Positions 1-10,992 of a DNA stretch of 64,000 nucleotides are shown one piece after another (within the stretch, counting starts at the first letter, position 1; each line of letters starts with the position of its first letter). The DNA lies in NCBI GenBank assembly GCA_019633425.1, contig WSUB01000031.1, positions 186,001-250,000 on the forward strand. Direction: 5' to 3'. The stretch is from Tulasnella sp. 424. Its lineage: Eukaryota > Basidiomycota > Agaricomycetes > Cantharellales > Tulasnellaceae. The position numbers and the translations under genes were made by a program. Under the pieces are notes generated by a model. That model was not told the DNA's origin. It was given only the letters and a program-made list of their open reading frames with translations, and did not search any database.

Positions 1-1441
1 CTCCCCTCAACCAGAACACTACTGAACGCGTCGATATGGGTGCCGAAGCTGTCCCGCATCTCATCTTCGAGAGACAGTTGGAAGCCGCGGCGGCGGGTGC
101 TGACGAAGTCCCCGAACCGCAGGGAAATGTAGACACAGAGGTCAAGCCGGAGCAACCAGAGGATGCTAAACAAGATGATGGTTAGTGTACACAATGTCTT
201 TGAAGAGTTCTCCTAGACTTTATATGAGATTGCGATATTGACTGGAGCTCGTGTTCAGCCGAGAATGCCGATCAGCCGGAGACACCAGTGTCTGTAAGTA
301 ACCCCGCCGCTTCAACGGAGATGGATCTGACACACGATCACTAGCCTCCTACGAATCACTGTTTCTCATGTTCATCTCAAGTTCTTGTCGTCGAAGACCC
401 CCGGTCACAAAGCACGGAACCCGGGTCATCCACCCAGATGCCATACGCGATTTCTCTCAACTGCCCCTGCGCGCACATCTTCTGCACACCATGCATGGGC
501 GTGTACATCAACTCCAAGCTGGGTGATGCTAAAGAAGGGAAGAAAGCGTTCCCAGTTCGGTGTCCCGAGTGTTGGATGTACGGATTCAACCTGGACGACT
601 CTCTCATCGAGAAAGTGGTTTCAGTCGAAACCTTTGAAGAATGGAAGCATTGGAAACTTGTTGATAGTATCCCAAAGGTGGTGTTACCGCTCACTAGTTT
701 ACGAATGCTCAGGCTAACTAAACCCGGGCGCGATCTAGATGTATTGCCCCAATCCGCGCTGCTCGGAAGTGCTTCAAGTACCGGATAAAGGTTGCCATGT
801 GCTCGAATCCAACTGCCCAGCTTGCGGTTTCTCTATGTGTGTTAGCTGCCGATCGGCATGGCATTCAGGCGAGCCTCTTGCAGTCACAGATATCTCGCAT
901 AGGGGCTAACCTCGTTTCCGAATCTAGACATGACATGTACTCAATGGCTGGCAAGTGATTTGAGACGCCTTGCAAAGGGGTAAATCCTGACATCTCAGCC
1001 ACTGCACAGAAATCACCCGATAGCTTGAACCCGGAAGACATATACGTCCGAAGGTTGGCGCAGAAACATCGTTGGAGGCGGTGTCCGGCTTGTAAGCTTG
1101 TCGTTGAGAGGACCGACGGTGAGAGCCAACGCCATTTCGTTCAACCTTCGGGGAGTTAATTGTCATCTCTTTACAGGATGCAACCACATGGCCTGCCGAT
1201 GTGGTCACCATTATTGCAACCAGTAAGCTGAGGTCACGTTTGCTTTGGTGTCATTGGGTGCTGAGCATATTCTATCATTAGGTGTGGCAGCGAGTGGATA
1301 AACGGCTGCACTAATCCTAGCGTTTGCAAGCGTTGGCAAGCAGATGACTCGCTATACGCTCCCGGACGAATGAAATTGCTGGTGCAGGGAACGGGTTCGT
1401 TCAGATTCCCGTTGCGCGAGGAAGTGAAGTACCCCAGCTGA
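1..1441 (+). CDS. RBR-type E3 ubiquitin ligase 1 (5' end may lie outside window)
   Basis: RING-between-RING ligase, which takes ubiquitin from an E2 onto a cysteine in its last domain before passing it to a substrate. Exons: <1-180, 259-293, 345-680 (or 677), 739-868, 928-979, 1024-1118, 1177-1222, 1282-1441. All phases agree and the stop is TGA at 1439-1441. The frame is open to the window edge; the first ATG is at 36, giving about 332 aa from there. RING1 begins with a CFSC pair, then a C/H cluster ending FCTPC and a final CPEC. The IBR starts MYCPNPRC. The Rcat has RRCPACK and GCNHMACRCG, whose first Cys aligns with the catalytic Cys of parkin and HOIP. The donor after the IBR (position 869) is GC rather than GT. 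Domain calls are secure; the intron of 980-1023 is my least certain one. It is one of six RBR genes in the window. Confidence 0.85.
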
Positions 1442-2352
1442 CTTTCGTCTTACATGTGTCCAGCCAAATTCTTCACGAGTTCACCCCCCAGACTGAAACG
1501 TTCATTATCCAACGCGACTTTAAGGCTCGGTCGAGCGTTGAGCCGGTCGGACCCGAATAGGGAGCCGCTAAGTCCGACATCGGACATAACGGAGGAAATA
1601 TTGCCAGAAGCGGAAGGCGCAAGGCCATCGTGGAGACGACGAGTGAGTATGCGTGGATGCTTGGGAAACGAACGTAAACTCTGACGGAAAGCCCTCGTAG
1701 GCTACTACTATAAGCTTCTCTCGAGTTAGAAGGGAAAATTAAGCTCTCCCTGGCCTTCAAAAACAACTTCATCTTTTCCATGTGTATGATAACGAGAGCC
1801 TGTATAACGATTTACAAGTAAAGTACCAACAGTGTAGACGGAAGGTCCGGAGTGTGGGTTTGACCGTGGGGAAGTCTTGTCATGCGCCACAAGGTCTTGG
1901 GGCACAACGTTGTCGAAGCGGTGCATCCATATGGTAGAATGAAGTCTATATGACAGCACCGGCGGAATGAATGGGAATCCGGTGACTTTGGCGGGAAATC
2001 TCCTGTGGTCCCAAAATGTGTCGGACCTTGTCGTGGAGTTGGAGGGGGTGACATCTCCTGCACAAGACGCTTCTATTGCATAGTCCTCAAATGTCAAGCG
2101 ATTCAAGCAATCTGAATAAATATAATGTTTTGTGGGAAACACACGGCGTCCAACGTAATAGCGTTGGCTCACCCCACCGAATTGGCTTTCTCCTAAACAA
2201 CTCCAATGTCTGGGGTTTGGTTCTTGACAGAGAGGATAACGGCGGAGCTTTCAACTCTATGTTAGCCGTTAGATGCCGTCGGCCGGGTGACGCAAAAGAG
2301 CCTTACCGGAAGAACTAATCAACCCAGGAGTCCCGGGTCCTGTTCTCCCAAC
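1442..2352. other. Intergenic, no convincing gene
   Basis: Open frames of 76 aa (+, 1454-1684, Ser/Arg-rich) and 148 aa (-, 1726-2172) are present but show no recognisable domain, membrane segment or clean start. The first could be an alternative C-terminal extension of the RBR gene, because a possible acceptor lies at about 1463. I would not annotate either. Confidence 0.4.
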
Positions 2353-3319
2353 CTACGGCTGCTGTGACCCAGGCGTATTATCCGATAGCCCCAGGCCTCG
2401 CCTCAATGTTTCACGAGTGGCAGAGGTATCAAGTCCGCGCGCTTCGTCCTCCGCGGCTCTTTCTATGCAGCATAGGTTTAACGCATCTAAGAGAATTTCC
2501 CAAGCCAACGCGAGGGACGTCCATATCCGCGTATCGTCGACTCCAAGCATGGTCATCAACCTGCGGAAATCCAGCACGTTCAAAACGAATCTCCATAGGT
2601 GAAGTTCTGACTGTGAGGATGACAGGTCTTGTGACAATCTTCTCCTTCTCTCTGGGTTCCGCTGGAGGACCTCAAATGGGGGAGTCGGCGGTAACGAAGT
2701 GGAGGATGGAAGGATTGCAGGGCTGAGCAGTCTTCCGTCTTGTTGGTACACCCACTCCCGGAAACAGGCCATGACCATTTCGTTTCCAAAGGAGAGTCGA
2801 ATAATTCTTACGTCGAAGCTCTGGCCATAGCCTGAGGTACCACCAATAGTTCTTGCTGGTGGAATGTCGAACTCGATTCTTGAGCAGTACGCGGCCATGA
2901 GAACGGCATGGAATGGAAAGAATCCGCTTCCTTCTAATATGAAAGCAGAGTCGGGGAGAGTGAAGGGTAGGGATGGATGGGCCCGTTGAGTGAGAGTGAT
3001 AGTTCGGGCCTGGAGATTGACGACGGAATCTCCGTCAGGGAGGATGGCCCGCAGGCCATTGTTGAAGCTGTCCCAAACGGCAGGCGCATTCAGTGCCCAC
3101 TGATAACGAACGTGATGACAATTAAACTTGCCTGACGCCATCAGCTTGAAGAAGACTCCGTATCTCTGGAACGGGCCTGCCCAGATGATTGGGATTCAGA
3201 AGCCCCAGGGTCGATGATTGGACGGGAGGGACCGCGGGGATGTCGAAATGCCGTTGAATGAAATCCGGAAGCCACCATTGCTCCTCTGTCGAGGAAGAGC
3301 CCTGCTGGGTAGTATTCAT
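2353..3319 (-). CDS. Uncharacterised ~300-aa protein
   Basis: Not recognised. The best model has two exons, 3132-3319 and 2353-3067, joined by a GC-AG intron, giving 300 aa with consistent phase. A one-exon alternative starts at 3141 (262 aa). I chose the ATG at 3317-3319 because a TATA-like element lies about 75 nt upstream. The sequence looks globular: hydrophobic stretches at about residues 95-130, an Arg-rich patch with Ser/Pro around 200-225, and an aliphatic helical region near the C-terminus. There is no signal peptide, no clear membrane helix and no catalytic motif I can name. The long uninterrupted frame and varied amino-acid use argue that it is coding. Confidence 0.55.
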
Positions 3320-3391
3320 GAGTGGATGGGAAAGGAGTCGAGACAAATGAATGACGTGTCTGCGTCGATAGGGATAAGGTTGTGTCCTAGG

Positions 3392-3402
3392 ACCTCTTAT
3401 AA
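3392..3402 (-). promoter_or_regulatory. TATA-like element upstream of the 300-aa gene
   Basis: A TATAAG-type element inside a short palindrome (CTCTTATAAGAGG on the minus strand), about 75 nt before the chosen ATG at 3319. Position and sequence are seen; use as a core promoter is inferred. Confidence 0.35.
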
Positions 3403-3424
3403 GAGGCCTACTCTCTACGGTTAT

Positions 3425-5255
3425 TTACGAATATGACGCAGGGAGAGAAGGCAGCTTAGAGCTGTTACAAAGAAGCACTGTGTCTAGCCCTGAGGTGCGC
3501 GATACCCCGCATAATGGCGTGGCGACCATAGACGTTAACACGGCCGAGACAACAGCCCGCGGATGCCCGACGCAACGAGCCAAGGAGAGTGCCCGGAACA
3601 TAGGACTATCCGGTCCAATGGAATGGAAACCCATTCCTCGACCTGAGGCATGAGTGGCTGCAGGTTGAGTTCCGCTGTAGAAGTCGCCGAATTGCCGGTC
3701 AGCGAAAAGATCCGGGTGACTTGTATAAATGCGAAACTCCGCGACAAGTGCGGAGTTTCAGGACACCTTCGTGCATTACCTCTTACTCGGGTTTCTCGCA
3801 AATATGGATTACGATGAGCCTAAGGCTCTGAACCTTCACCTACAGCGACCAACTGGCCCGACAGCACGAAGAACACGATGGCAAGCACCTGGCGTTCACC
3901 AACAGCGTGGTGACATTGCGGCTTGGACCGACGGGTTGTCGTCATCGTCGAATCTCAACTGCAATGGAGCTCGGTCCTCCCAGAGGAGATGCATCGAAGC
4001 GATAAAGGACGCGCAAGCCTTTCGAGAGGGATAGTTCAAGCGTGCTCCGGGACTCGGAACGGACCGATAGAGTTTTAGACGTTGGTAGGACACGTTTGAG
4101 CAAAAGTGAGATCTTGTATATAGATCTGGGTGCCCGTAAGTCTCGCGGTCGTCGAGTTTTGCGGGGTTATTTATGACCGGGAATCCTTCGGCTCCTCTGG
4201 GTCGTGCGCGGGGGCAGGCTGTTGATGGTGAACCAAATTCTCGGATCTTTGCGTCGATCATCATTGCAAATCAAGTCAAACGTTATTCAAGCTCTTGAGG
4301 TTCATCGAAATTTTCCTTAGGTATGGAGGATATCGCCGCGTATGGCCTATGGGGACAAAGCGGGGGTGCATCTGGGAAAATTATACTGTAACATGAGATT
4401 TCGAGGACTTTTGGAGCGTCGACGGCGACGAAAAACGCTTGGTATGAACCGGGTTCCTCTGCCTCACTTGAAACTACGACTCGTTGCCATCGTTCTGGAC
4501 GGACAGGCCTATCTGGCAATGACTTGCATTCGAGATCACCTCCCTCGGCCCGGTTATACAGGTGGCTATGCTGCTCCCAGACCGCTTCCTCCATGTGGAA
4601 ATGGAACGCGAGAAAGGCGACTTGACGGAACCAGAAGACATTAAGGGCGTGGCTCAAGGTTAGACAGAAAAGCATCCTAATTACCTGGAAAGCGAGAAAC
4701 CATCTCATTATATCCTCAGGAAATTGAAATTGATTCATATATGTGATGTGCTCACAATGGCTTCGGACGCATACACGGTGTGTGTCAGGCACTGACAACG
4801 TAAGAACGGAGTATGGCATCCGCAAGCTAGGCCATCCTCCGGAGTAGAAGAATCCATAATAATGATCTCCCTACGACCAAATATCCAAATTAACTCCTCA
4901 TTGACGGGGTTCGAGCCATTTTGATGGCTTCTTCCCATCTCGGCTCTGGTCTGGCGTTCCGAGTCCAGACTTTCTGCCGTCGGATATAACTGATGCCATC
5001 CATAGTACGTATCGATGCAACCAGAAAATTAAATCGATGGTAGACCGAGAAGTCATACGGAAGATGAAGATCCGCTTCGACCAGGAGGGAGTCGCCCGAC
5101 AACGGCAGGATTATTGAAGCTCCGAGGTCTTTGCCAGAATACCAAGTAGTAAACATGGATATCGCCCAAAATGTATGTACATCCTTTTGTATAGCGGGTG
5201 AGTGGCATAGGACCGAAAGTGGAGACACGCTGGCTTCATGAAGGCAGACGACCAT
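3425..5255 (-). other. Possible uncharacterised minus-strand gene(s), unresolved
   Basis: Minus-strand open stretches at 4890-5255 (121 aa), 4283-4825 (180 aa) and 3896-4264 (122 aa) follow each other in order and have fairly normal composition, so a multi-exon gene is possible. I could not link them with splice sites in matching phase, and none shows a known domain. The 180-aa frame contains a hydrophobic, Phe-rich stretch. Plus-strand frames over the same DNA look like shadows. A decayed gene is equally possible. Confidence 0.25.
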
Positions 5256-5690
5256 TGCGTTTACAGGAGTAGATGGTGCTGACGTAAGACGGCAACCGCG
5301 AGAGGGCCCATGCTCTCGTGACCACCAGATCCCACCAAAATGTGGTGGACAAGCTGCCAGCTCCTATACTCCTCTCCCCACCACCTCTCTGCACGACATG
5401 GCCATCGCCCAGGCTGTTCGGCAACGTGTCCTTGCTCTTGTGAATCTGTGGGCAGCATGGAGCGGTTTAAGTCCTGACCAAGGCACCCAAGGGCCCCTCT
5501 CACGACCTGAAAACCCCTATTTAGGTAAGGCGACGTCCCGTAGCCTGCTCCATCCAATCGATGCTAATGACTCGGCGCCGTTGAAACCTCTACTCTTTTC
5601 CTCCCCTTCTTGCCTTGAAAATGCCCCCTTCCACTCTGGCGGCGTCGACGCCACACAGAGGGAACACGTGTCACGGACCGTCTCCCTCAG

Positions 5691-8600
5691 TCAGGAAACG
5701 CGCTCTGGTACCGCAAACCTGCTGCAAACTTAGCGAGCTGGTCAAAGGACTGGCTGCCCATTGGCAATGGTTACCTCGGAGGTACGTCTCCACTTAGGCA
5801 TTTAACCTTTCTCTGACACGCGCTGACCGGAACCGGCAGCCATGGTAACCGGAGGAACAACGGACGACATGATCCAGCTCAACATCGAGTCCTTCGTAGG
5901 TTACCAGTGTAGACTCATCAATCCCATGTTTGCTGATGGATTCATCAACAGTGGTCTGGAGGCCCGTTCGTGAATTCATCATATACTGGAGGCAATCCTC
6001 AGGCCTACAAGGCCGTTGTCCTCGGAGATGAACTCAGTCAAATTCGGGAAGCTATCTTCAAATCACCCATTGGAGAAACCGATAGTGTGTATCCACGCTT
6101 GTGCCCTGAGCACTTTTGCCACGCTGACTGATCGGAATTACAGCCCTTGCCCCTCTTACATACCCCGGATTAAATTATGGTATGAGCGCCTAAGTTGTCA
6201 GAGGGGGGCATCTCGCTGAACGACCCCCACCCCAAGGCTCGTACTCAGGCAATGGTTTCATCGCTGTCTCGCGAAATACGACTGCCTCGAACTCTAATTA
6301 TATGCGCTGGCTCGATCTCGACTCTGGCCTGCTCAAGACTGCCTGGTCTGAAGGCAAGACTTCGTTTGAAAGGTGAGACTGGCCTTCTATGCACTCCCAT
6401 GGATTCAACTCATTCGTGTTCCAGGGAGTACTTTTGTTCCTACCCTACCCGATCCTGCACTGCCTTCATCAAGTCTGATCGGCCGCTCAGCGACACCCTT
6501 TCATACTCCTTCGTCCCTCTACGGCTACTCAGGGATACATCGACCTCATGCGTTGACTCCTCAACGATTAAATATCGTGGTCAATCGATAGACTCCGGCA
6601 TGACATTCGAATTCTTGGCCAAAGTCCAGACAGTCCCTCGCAATATGGTGCAGTGCCAAATGATACTTGCAGATGGCAAGGAAGCTGCAGTCCTAACCGT
6701 CAAGCATGCGACCGAGTCTTGGATTACCTGGGTCGGAGATACCAACTACAATATCGACGCTGGGGGTCGAGAACACGACTTTTCCTTCAAGGGTCCAGAT
6801 CCACACTCTTCCCTTACCCGCATTCTCTCGATGGTCAAGTCCCTGTCTTATGACGAGCTCCGGCAACTCCACCTCCACGATTACGAGGAAGGATTTACGT
6901 CGAAATTCTCACTCGATCTTGGCGCGAGCCCAAATTTTGCCAAATCGACGAAGGAGCAGATGGAGGACTATACTCGCGAGAAAGGGAATGCACATTTGGA
7001 TTTGCTTCTGTTCAACTACGGGCGATACCTTCTTTTCTCGAGTGGAAGGGGAGTGTTGCCAGCAAACCTTCAGGGAGTATGGGCAAAAGATGAGCGTCCT
7101 CCATGGAGTGCAGGTAAGTTGTATCGAGCGGGGTAGACCCGTGAGCTGTTCTGACACGGCATCGAACAGATTATCACGCAAATATCAACACACAGATGAA
7201 CTATTGGGGTGCAGAGGTAAGGGGAACGGCCAATGACTGTGGGGTCGACGCTGAAGCTCCCTCTGGAAGATTACGGACTTGGACGTCACGGATTCTCTAT
7301 GGGATTACATGGCCGTAAGCATAACCTTCGTCCAACAAATCTCTCTCTCCTCACTTCGATTTTGATCAAATAGAAAACTTGGATTCCTCGTGGTCAAGAG
7401 ACTGCCGGTATATTGTACAACACCACTCGGGGTTGGGTGACGCACAACGAGGTTTGACATGCTCTTCAAGTTGCTCAGCCGAATCCAAGCACACTGCTAA
7501 CCTTCATCCTCATAGATGAATATCTTTGGTCATACTGGAATGAAGGATTGGGGCCCATGGGTATCTGCGACTTGGGCAAACTATCCTGGTATGTCGATGC
7601 TCAGTGACGCGACCGTGCGGATGTTGATTGAACACTATTTCCAGCCTCAGGAGCCTGGATGGTATGTGGTGCACCGTAAATATCATGCTATACGACCACT
7701 GAATGGGGGTGCTTCATTCAGATGAGTCATGTTATTGATCACCTGGACTACGGCTCTGGAAGTATTGAATGGTGGCAGGAACAAGGCTGGCCGCTTGTGA
7801 AGGTGAGCAGTACCTTACCCCCTGCAGAGCGTTGTTCCGACCTCCGATCGCTAGGGTACCGCGGAGTTCTGGCTCGACAATCTCTTCGTTGATACGTTCC
7901 ACGATGATGGCACCATGGTCGTCAATCCATGCAACTCTCCTGAGCAAAATCCCATCACTTTCGGTCAGTCCTTCTCTAGTCCTTGACCGCGCCAGGGGCT
8001 GACGCCTATGCTCAGGATGTGCGCACTACCAACAAATGATTTGGGAAGTGTTTAATGGAATCGAGAAGGGCTTCGAGCTCTCGGGCGACGATGATGTCGC
8101 CTTCCTCTCCGGTGAGAAAGACTCTGACACAAGCGCGCCCCGACGCTCACGACGTATTGGGCCATCGCTTATCAGAGGTTCGAGCAAAAAAGGCACGGCT
8201 TGATCGAGGTCTCCACATTGGATCCTGGGGCCAGCTCATGGGTACGTTTACGACTAAGATGAATCCTTAGTACGTGCTTATGTCGAAATTTCAGAGTGGA
8301 AGGTTGAAAAGGACAAACCAACCGATCTGCACCGTCACCTTTCGCACTTGGTTGGGCTTTATCCGTCTTACTCCATCGCTTCGTACCCAGAGGGAGGTGC
8401 CGTTCTGGATTTGACAAAGTCAGAGCTCTTTAAGGCTGCTGCAACGAGCTTGAAGCATCGCGGTGATGGCAAAGGTCCCGACGCCGACGCAGGTTCGTGA
8501 TTCCTTTAGCACCAGTTCTCGTCATTGTTCAACGGCTAACGCAAAAACAAAACAGGCTGGGAAAAAGTCTGGCGAGCTGCTTGCTGGGCACAGTTGGGAG

Positions 8601-9145
8601 ATGGGGAAAAATTCTACAACGTGTTCAAGGTGAGCTCCCCGTAATTCATTCGTATCGTCGCTCCTGACATTCCGGTTTCTTCAAAAGTATGCCGTGGATA
8701 CGAACTTTGGTCACAATCTGTTTAGTCTTTATGACCCTCAATCATCGGATCCCATCTTCCAAATCGACGCAAACTTGGGCATCCCTGGTGCCGTCATGGT
8801 CCGTTGTAATCCGTTTCGCGCGTCCTGCTGTCTGACGAAGCCGAACTCCCACAGAATGCCTTGTTACAAGCTCCGGACACCTCTAGTTACGATTCACCTC
8901 TGGTCATCACAATCCTGCCAGCCCTTCCTAAAGCTTGGTCCGGGCGCGGCTCCGTTAAGGGGGCCCGCGTTCGTGGCGGCATTGGAATATCGTTCGCCTG
9001 GCGCGACGGCCGCCCATACGACGTTGTTTTACGATTCGACCGTATGAGGGCATATCAATCTCGGGAAGTCCAGGTCGTCCACAATCACAAGGTCATCGAT
9101 TGGTTCGTTGGGGAGGCGGGAATGGTAAGGAAGGTGGAAGTTTAG
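5691..9145 (+). CDS. GH95 family alpha-L-fucosidase-type glycoside hydrolase
   Basis: Inverting hydrolase family acting on alpha-1,2-fucosyl (or related galactosyl) sugars. Exons: 5691-5781, 5840-5895, 5952-6084, 6144-6179, 6249-6372, 6425-7113, 7170-7216, 7270-7314, 7374-7451, 7516-7588, 7645-7661, 7722-7803, 7856-7963, 8016-8111, 8176-8241, 8295-8492, 8556-8629, 8688-8798, 8855-9145 (about 804 aa, all phases consistent). Family hallmarks in order: [12 protein letters not shown] near the N-terminus, LPANLQGVW, then NINTQMNYW with the two Asn used in catalysis, [10 protein letters not shown] with the likely acid Glu, [12 protein letters not shown], and FQIDANLG with the likely catalytic Asp. 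The 17-nt exon at 7645-7661 is needed to keep frame. The true 5' end is unresolved: a signal peptide is expected for a secreted enzyme, but the ATG at 5621 is out of frame with the first clear exon. Confidence 0.88.
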
Positions 9146-9598
9146 TGTTTCGAGCAAGTCATCCGCATTGAATAGTATCACGCATTTCACGACTTTTATG
9201 TTTTTCGCAATTATCTCCTTGTAATATGGTTTCCTTTGGGAAGGGTTGATGTAGGGAGCTGGGCCGAATCGTAGTAGCATAATCATTGTCATTTGTAAAG
9301 CTAATAGCATCCATTGTAATATTGTGTATGGTGCAGGAGATTGTTGAACTTTGGCGAGTCGATGATTCTGACCTTACCTTAGGGCTGACTGACTAGTGAG
9401 TTTCGGCCGCTGCCGAATGTCCGGCGATAATCTTCTCCTTTATTGGGGTAATGCAGGCCCGGGTATTCATTGCCTCAAGTTCCGACTTCCGACTTGCTGC
9501 CCCCAATGGACTTTAACTGAGAGACGGCTCGCTTCGTCTTCTGCGCAGAGTTGCGAAAAGCGTTCACTGATTTGCGATGAAAGGAAAGTCAGAACGGC

Positions 9599-10697
9599 TC
9601 AGGATTCCGGAAAGAGCCGGTTTTGATCACCTGCACCAATCCTGAGCAGCCCCCATTTTGTTGGAGGACGCAAAGTTCCATCCGCTTCGAATGAATCGCA
9701 GTCTTTGGATCCTCTTGTGCATTGGTCCAGCCAAGTTGACCCGCACCTTCGAAAGGGGGACAACGTCAGGGGTTGGCGGGTACCACTTAGCTCGGTACGT
9801 ACAAGAAACAAAACTGATGACCACATCGACAGGTCATATGCTTGCAACCTTCATTACGCTCTACCACTATCCGACAGCGTGGGCAACGGCGCCATTGCAT
9901 CTTTTTAGCGAGTTTCCGGAGAGCTACGTCTGAACCACCCATTGACTTTGCCGATGACTGCCATTTTGAACAGGACATCCCTGCCAATGGGAAGCTCAGG
10001 AGAGAGAGATCAATACCATTAACGATCTTCTTCTCACCTCTATGTGCAACGGATCGGCATGGGACACATATTGAGGTTTTGCATAGGGGGCAGGCGGTGT
10101 TCTGGATTGAACGGCAGCCGTCCTCGAGTTGCAATGCCTCAGAACACCGCGGATTTGGGCAGTATATCTAAGTACAAATCTGTTAGAGGCACATCCCAGA
10201 AGCTTTGGTGATTCAAGCTCACCTTCTCGACTGCGTCAAGATACTGTTGTTGCCTCCAATCGTCCATCTCTTCCGGCAGAAGTATTCTTGCCGCGCAACT
10301 CTCGCGCATCCGCCATGAGTCTCCCGGGCAGGCTGGACAACGCGCAACCACAACTGAGTCCCCTTTCAACGCTTGGCTCAAGCGTTCCAGCAGATACGAC
10401 CTTAAACAAGGAGTGCAGAAGATATGAGAGCCCGGACATGGGAGTTGTAAGCCGTATAAGCGTTCCTCCATACTCAGGTCTTGTGGCTGGCGGTAGTATC
10501 GGGGACGTGCAGTAACATAGACGGGTTCCATGCATGCAAGGCAGTCGCCAATTATCTAAGGGCGGAGAAGTCAGACGCACAGGGCTAGAAGAGGTTGCAT
10601 AATTAAAAGCACGAACATGTGCAGGTTCCCGTTCGCGAGCACCCCTGTAGAGGAGGTAACTTGCCCCAAGCGCCGCTGCTGCCAGGAAAAGGACCAT
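9599..10697 (-). CDS. RBR-type E3 ubiquitin ligase 2 with N-terminal membrane anchor
   Basis: Exons, high to low: 10617-10697, 10223-10555, 10038-10167, 9803-9980, 9599-9746; 289 aa, all phases agree. Exon 1 encodes a hydrophobic run (MVLFLAAAALGASYLLY) followed by basic residues, typical of an N-terminal signal anchor with the enzyme facing the cytosol. RING1 starts with CLAC and ends CPAC, with an unusually Arg/Ser-rich loop before the last pair. The IBR begins IYCPNPRC. The Rcat has RRCPRCR, GCKHMTCRCG and FCFLCG. Unlike the five other RBR genes, no intron splits the catalytic Cys region: that exon is fused with the preceding one. Membrane anchoring would point to ER- or mitochondria-associated substrates; this is inference. 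Confidence 0.82.
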
Positions 10698-10992
10698 TGC
10701 GAGTGGTGGTGGTTAATCAAGTACGGCAAATGGACGGGCGGCGATAGGGGCTACCGGCTGCGTTCGCCACGAGGCATCCGGCAACCCAACCGGTTATTAT
10801 CAAAAAATTCCCCGGGTCACTCATTACACCGGAAGGAGATTGAGTATTAGAGCACACTCTACTCAAGACACCTTTTCTCAGAGATCATTTCAGAATCTTT
10901 CGATGGAACCGGCGTTATTATCCTATCCTATTCCGTTGTCGATGATAGCAGTCCCAATCCAATATCCCCTCCAAATCTAATCGTTTCCAACA

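Noticed and set aside
1726..2172. 148-aa minus-strand ORF between RBR gene 1 and the 300-aa gene
   Set aside because: No domain, no clear promoter, composition not distinct from shadow frames; left as intergenic.
9029..9310. 93-aa minus ORF
   Set aside because: Overlaps the last GH95 exon in antisense; no domain.
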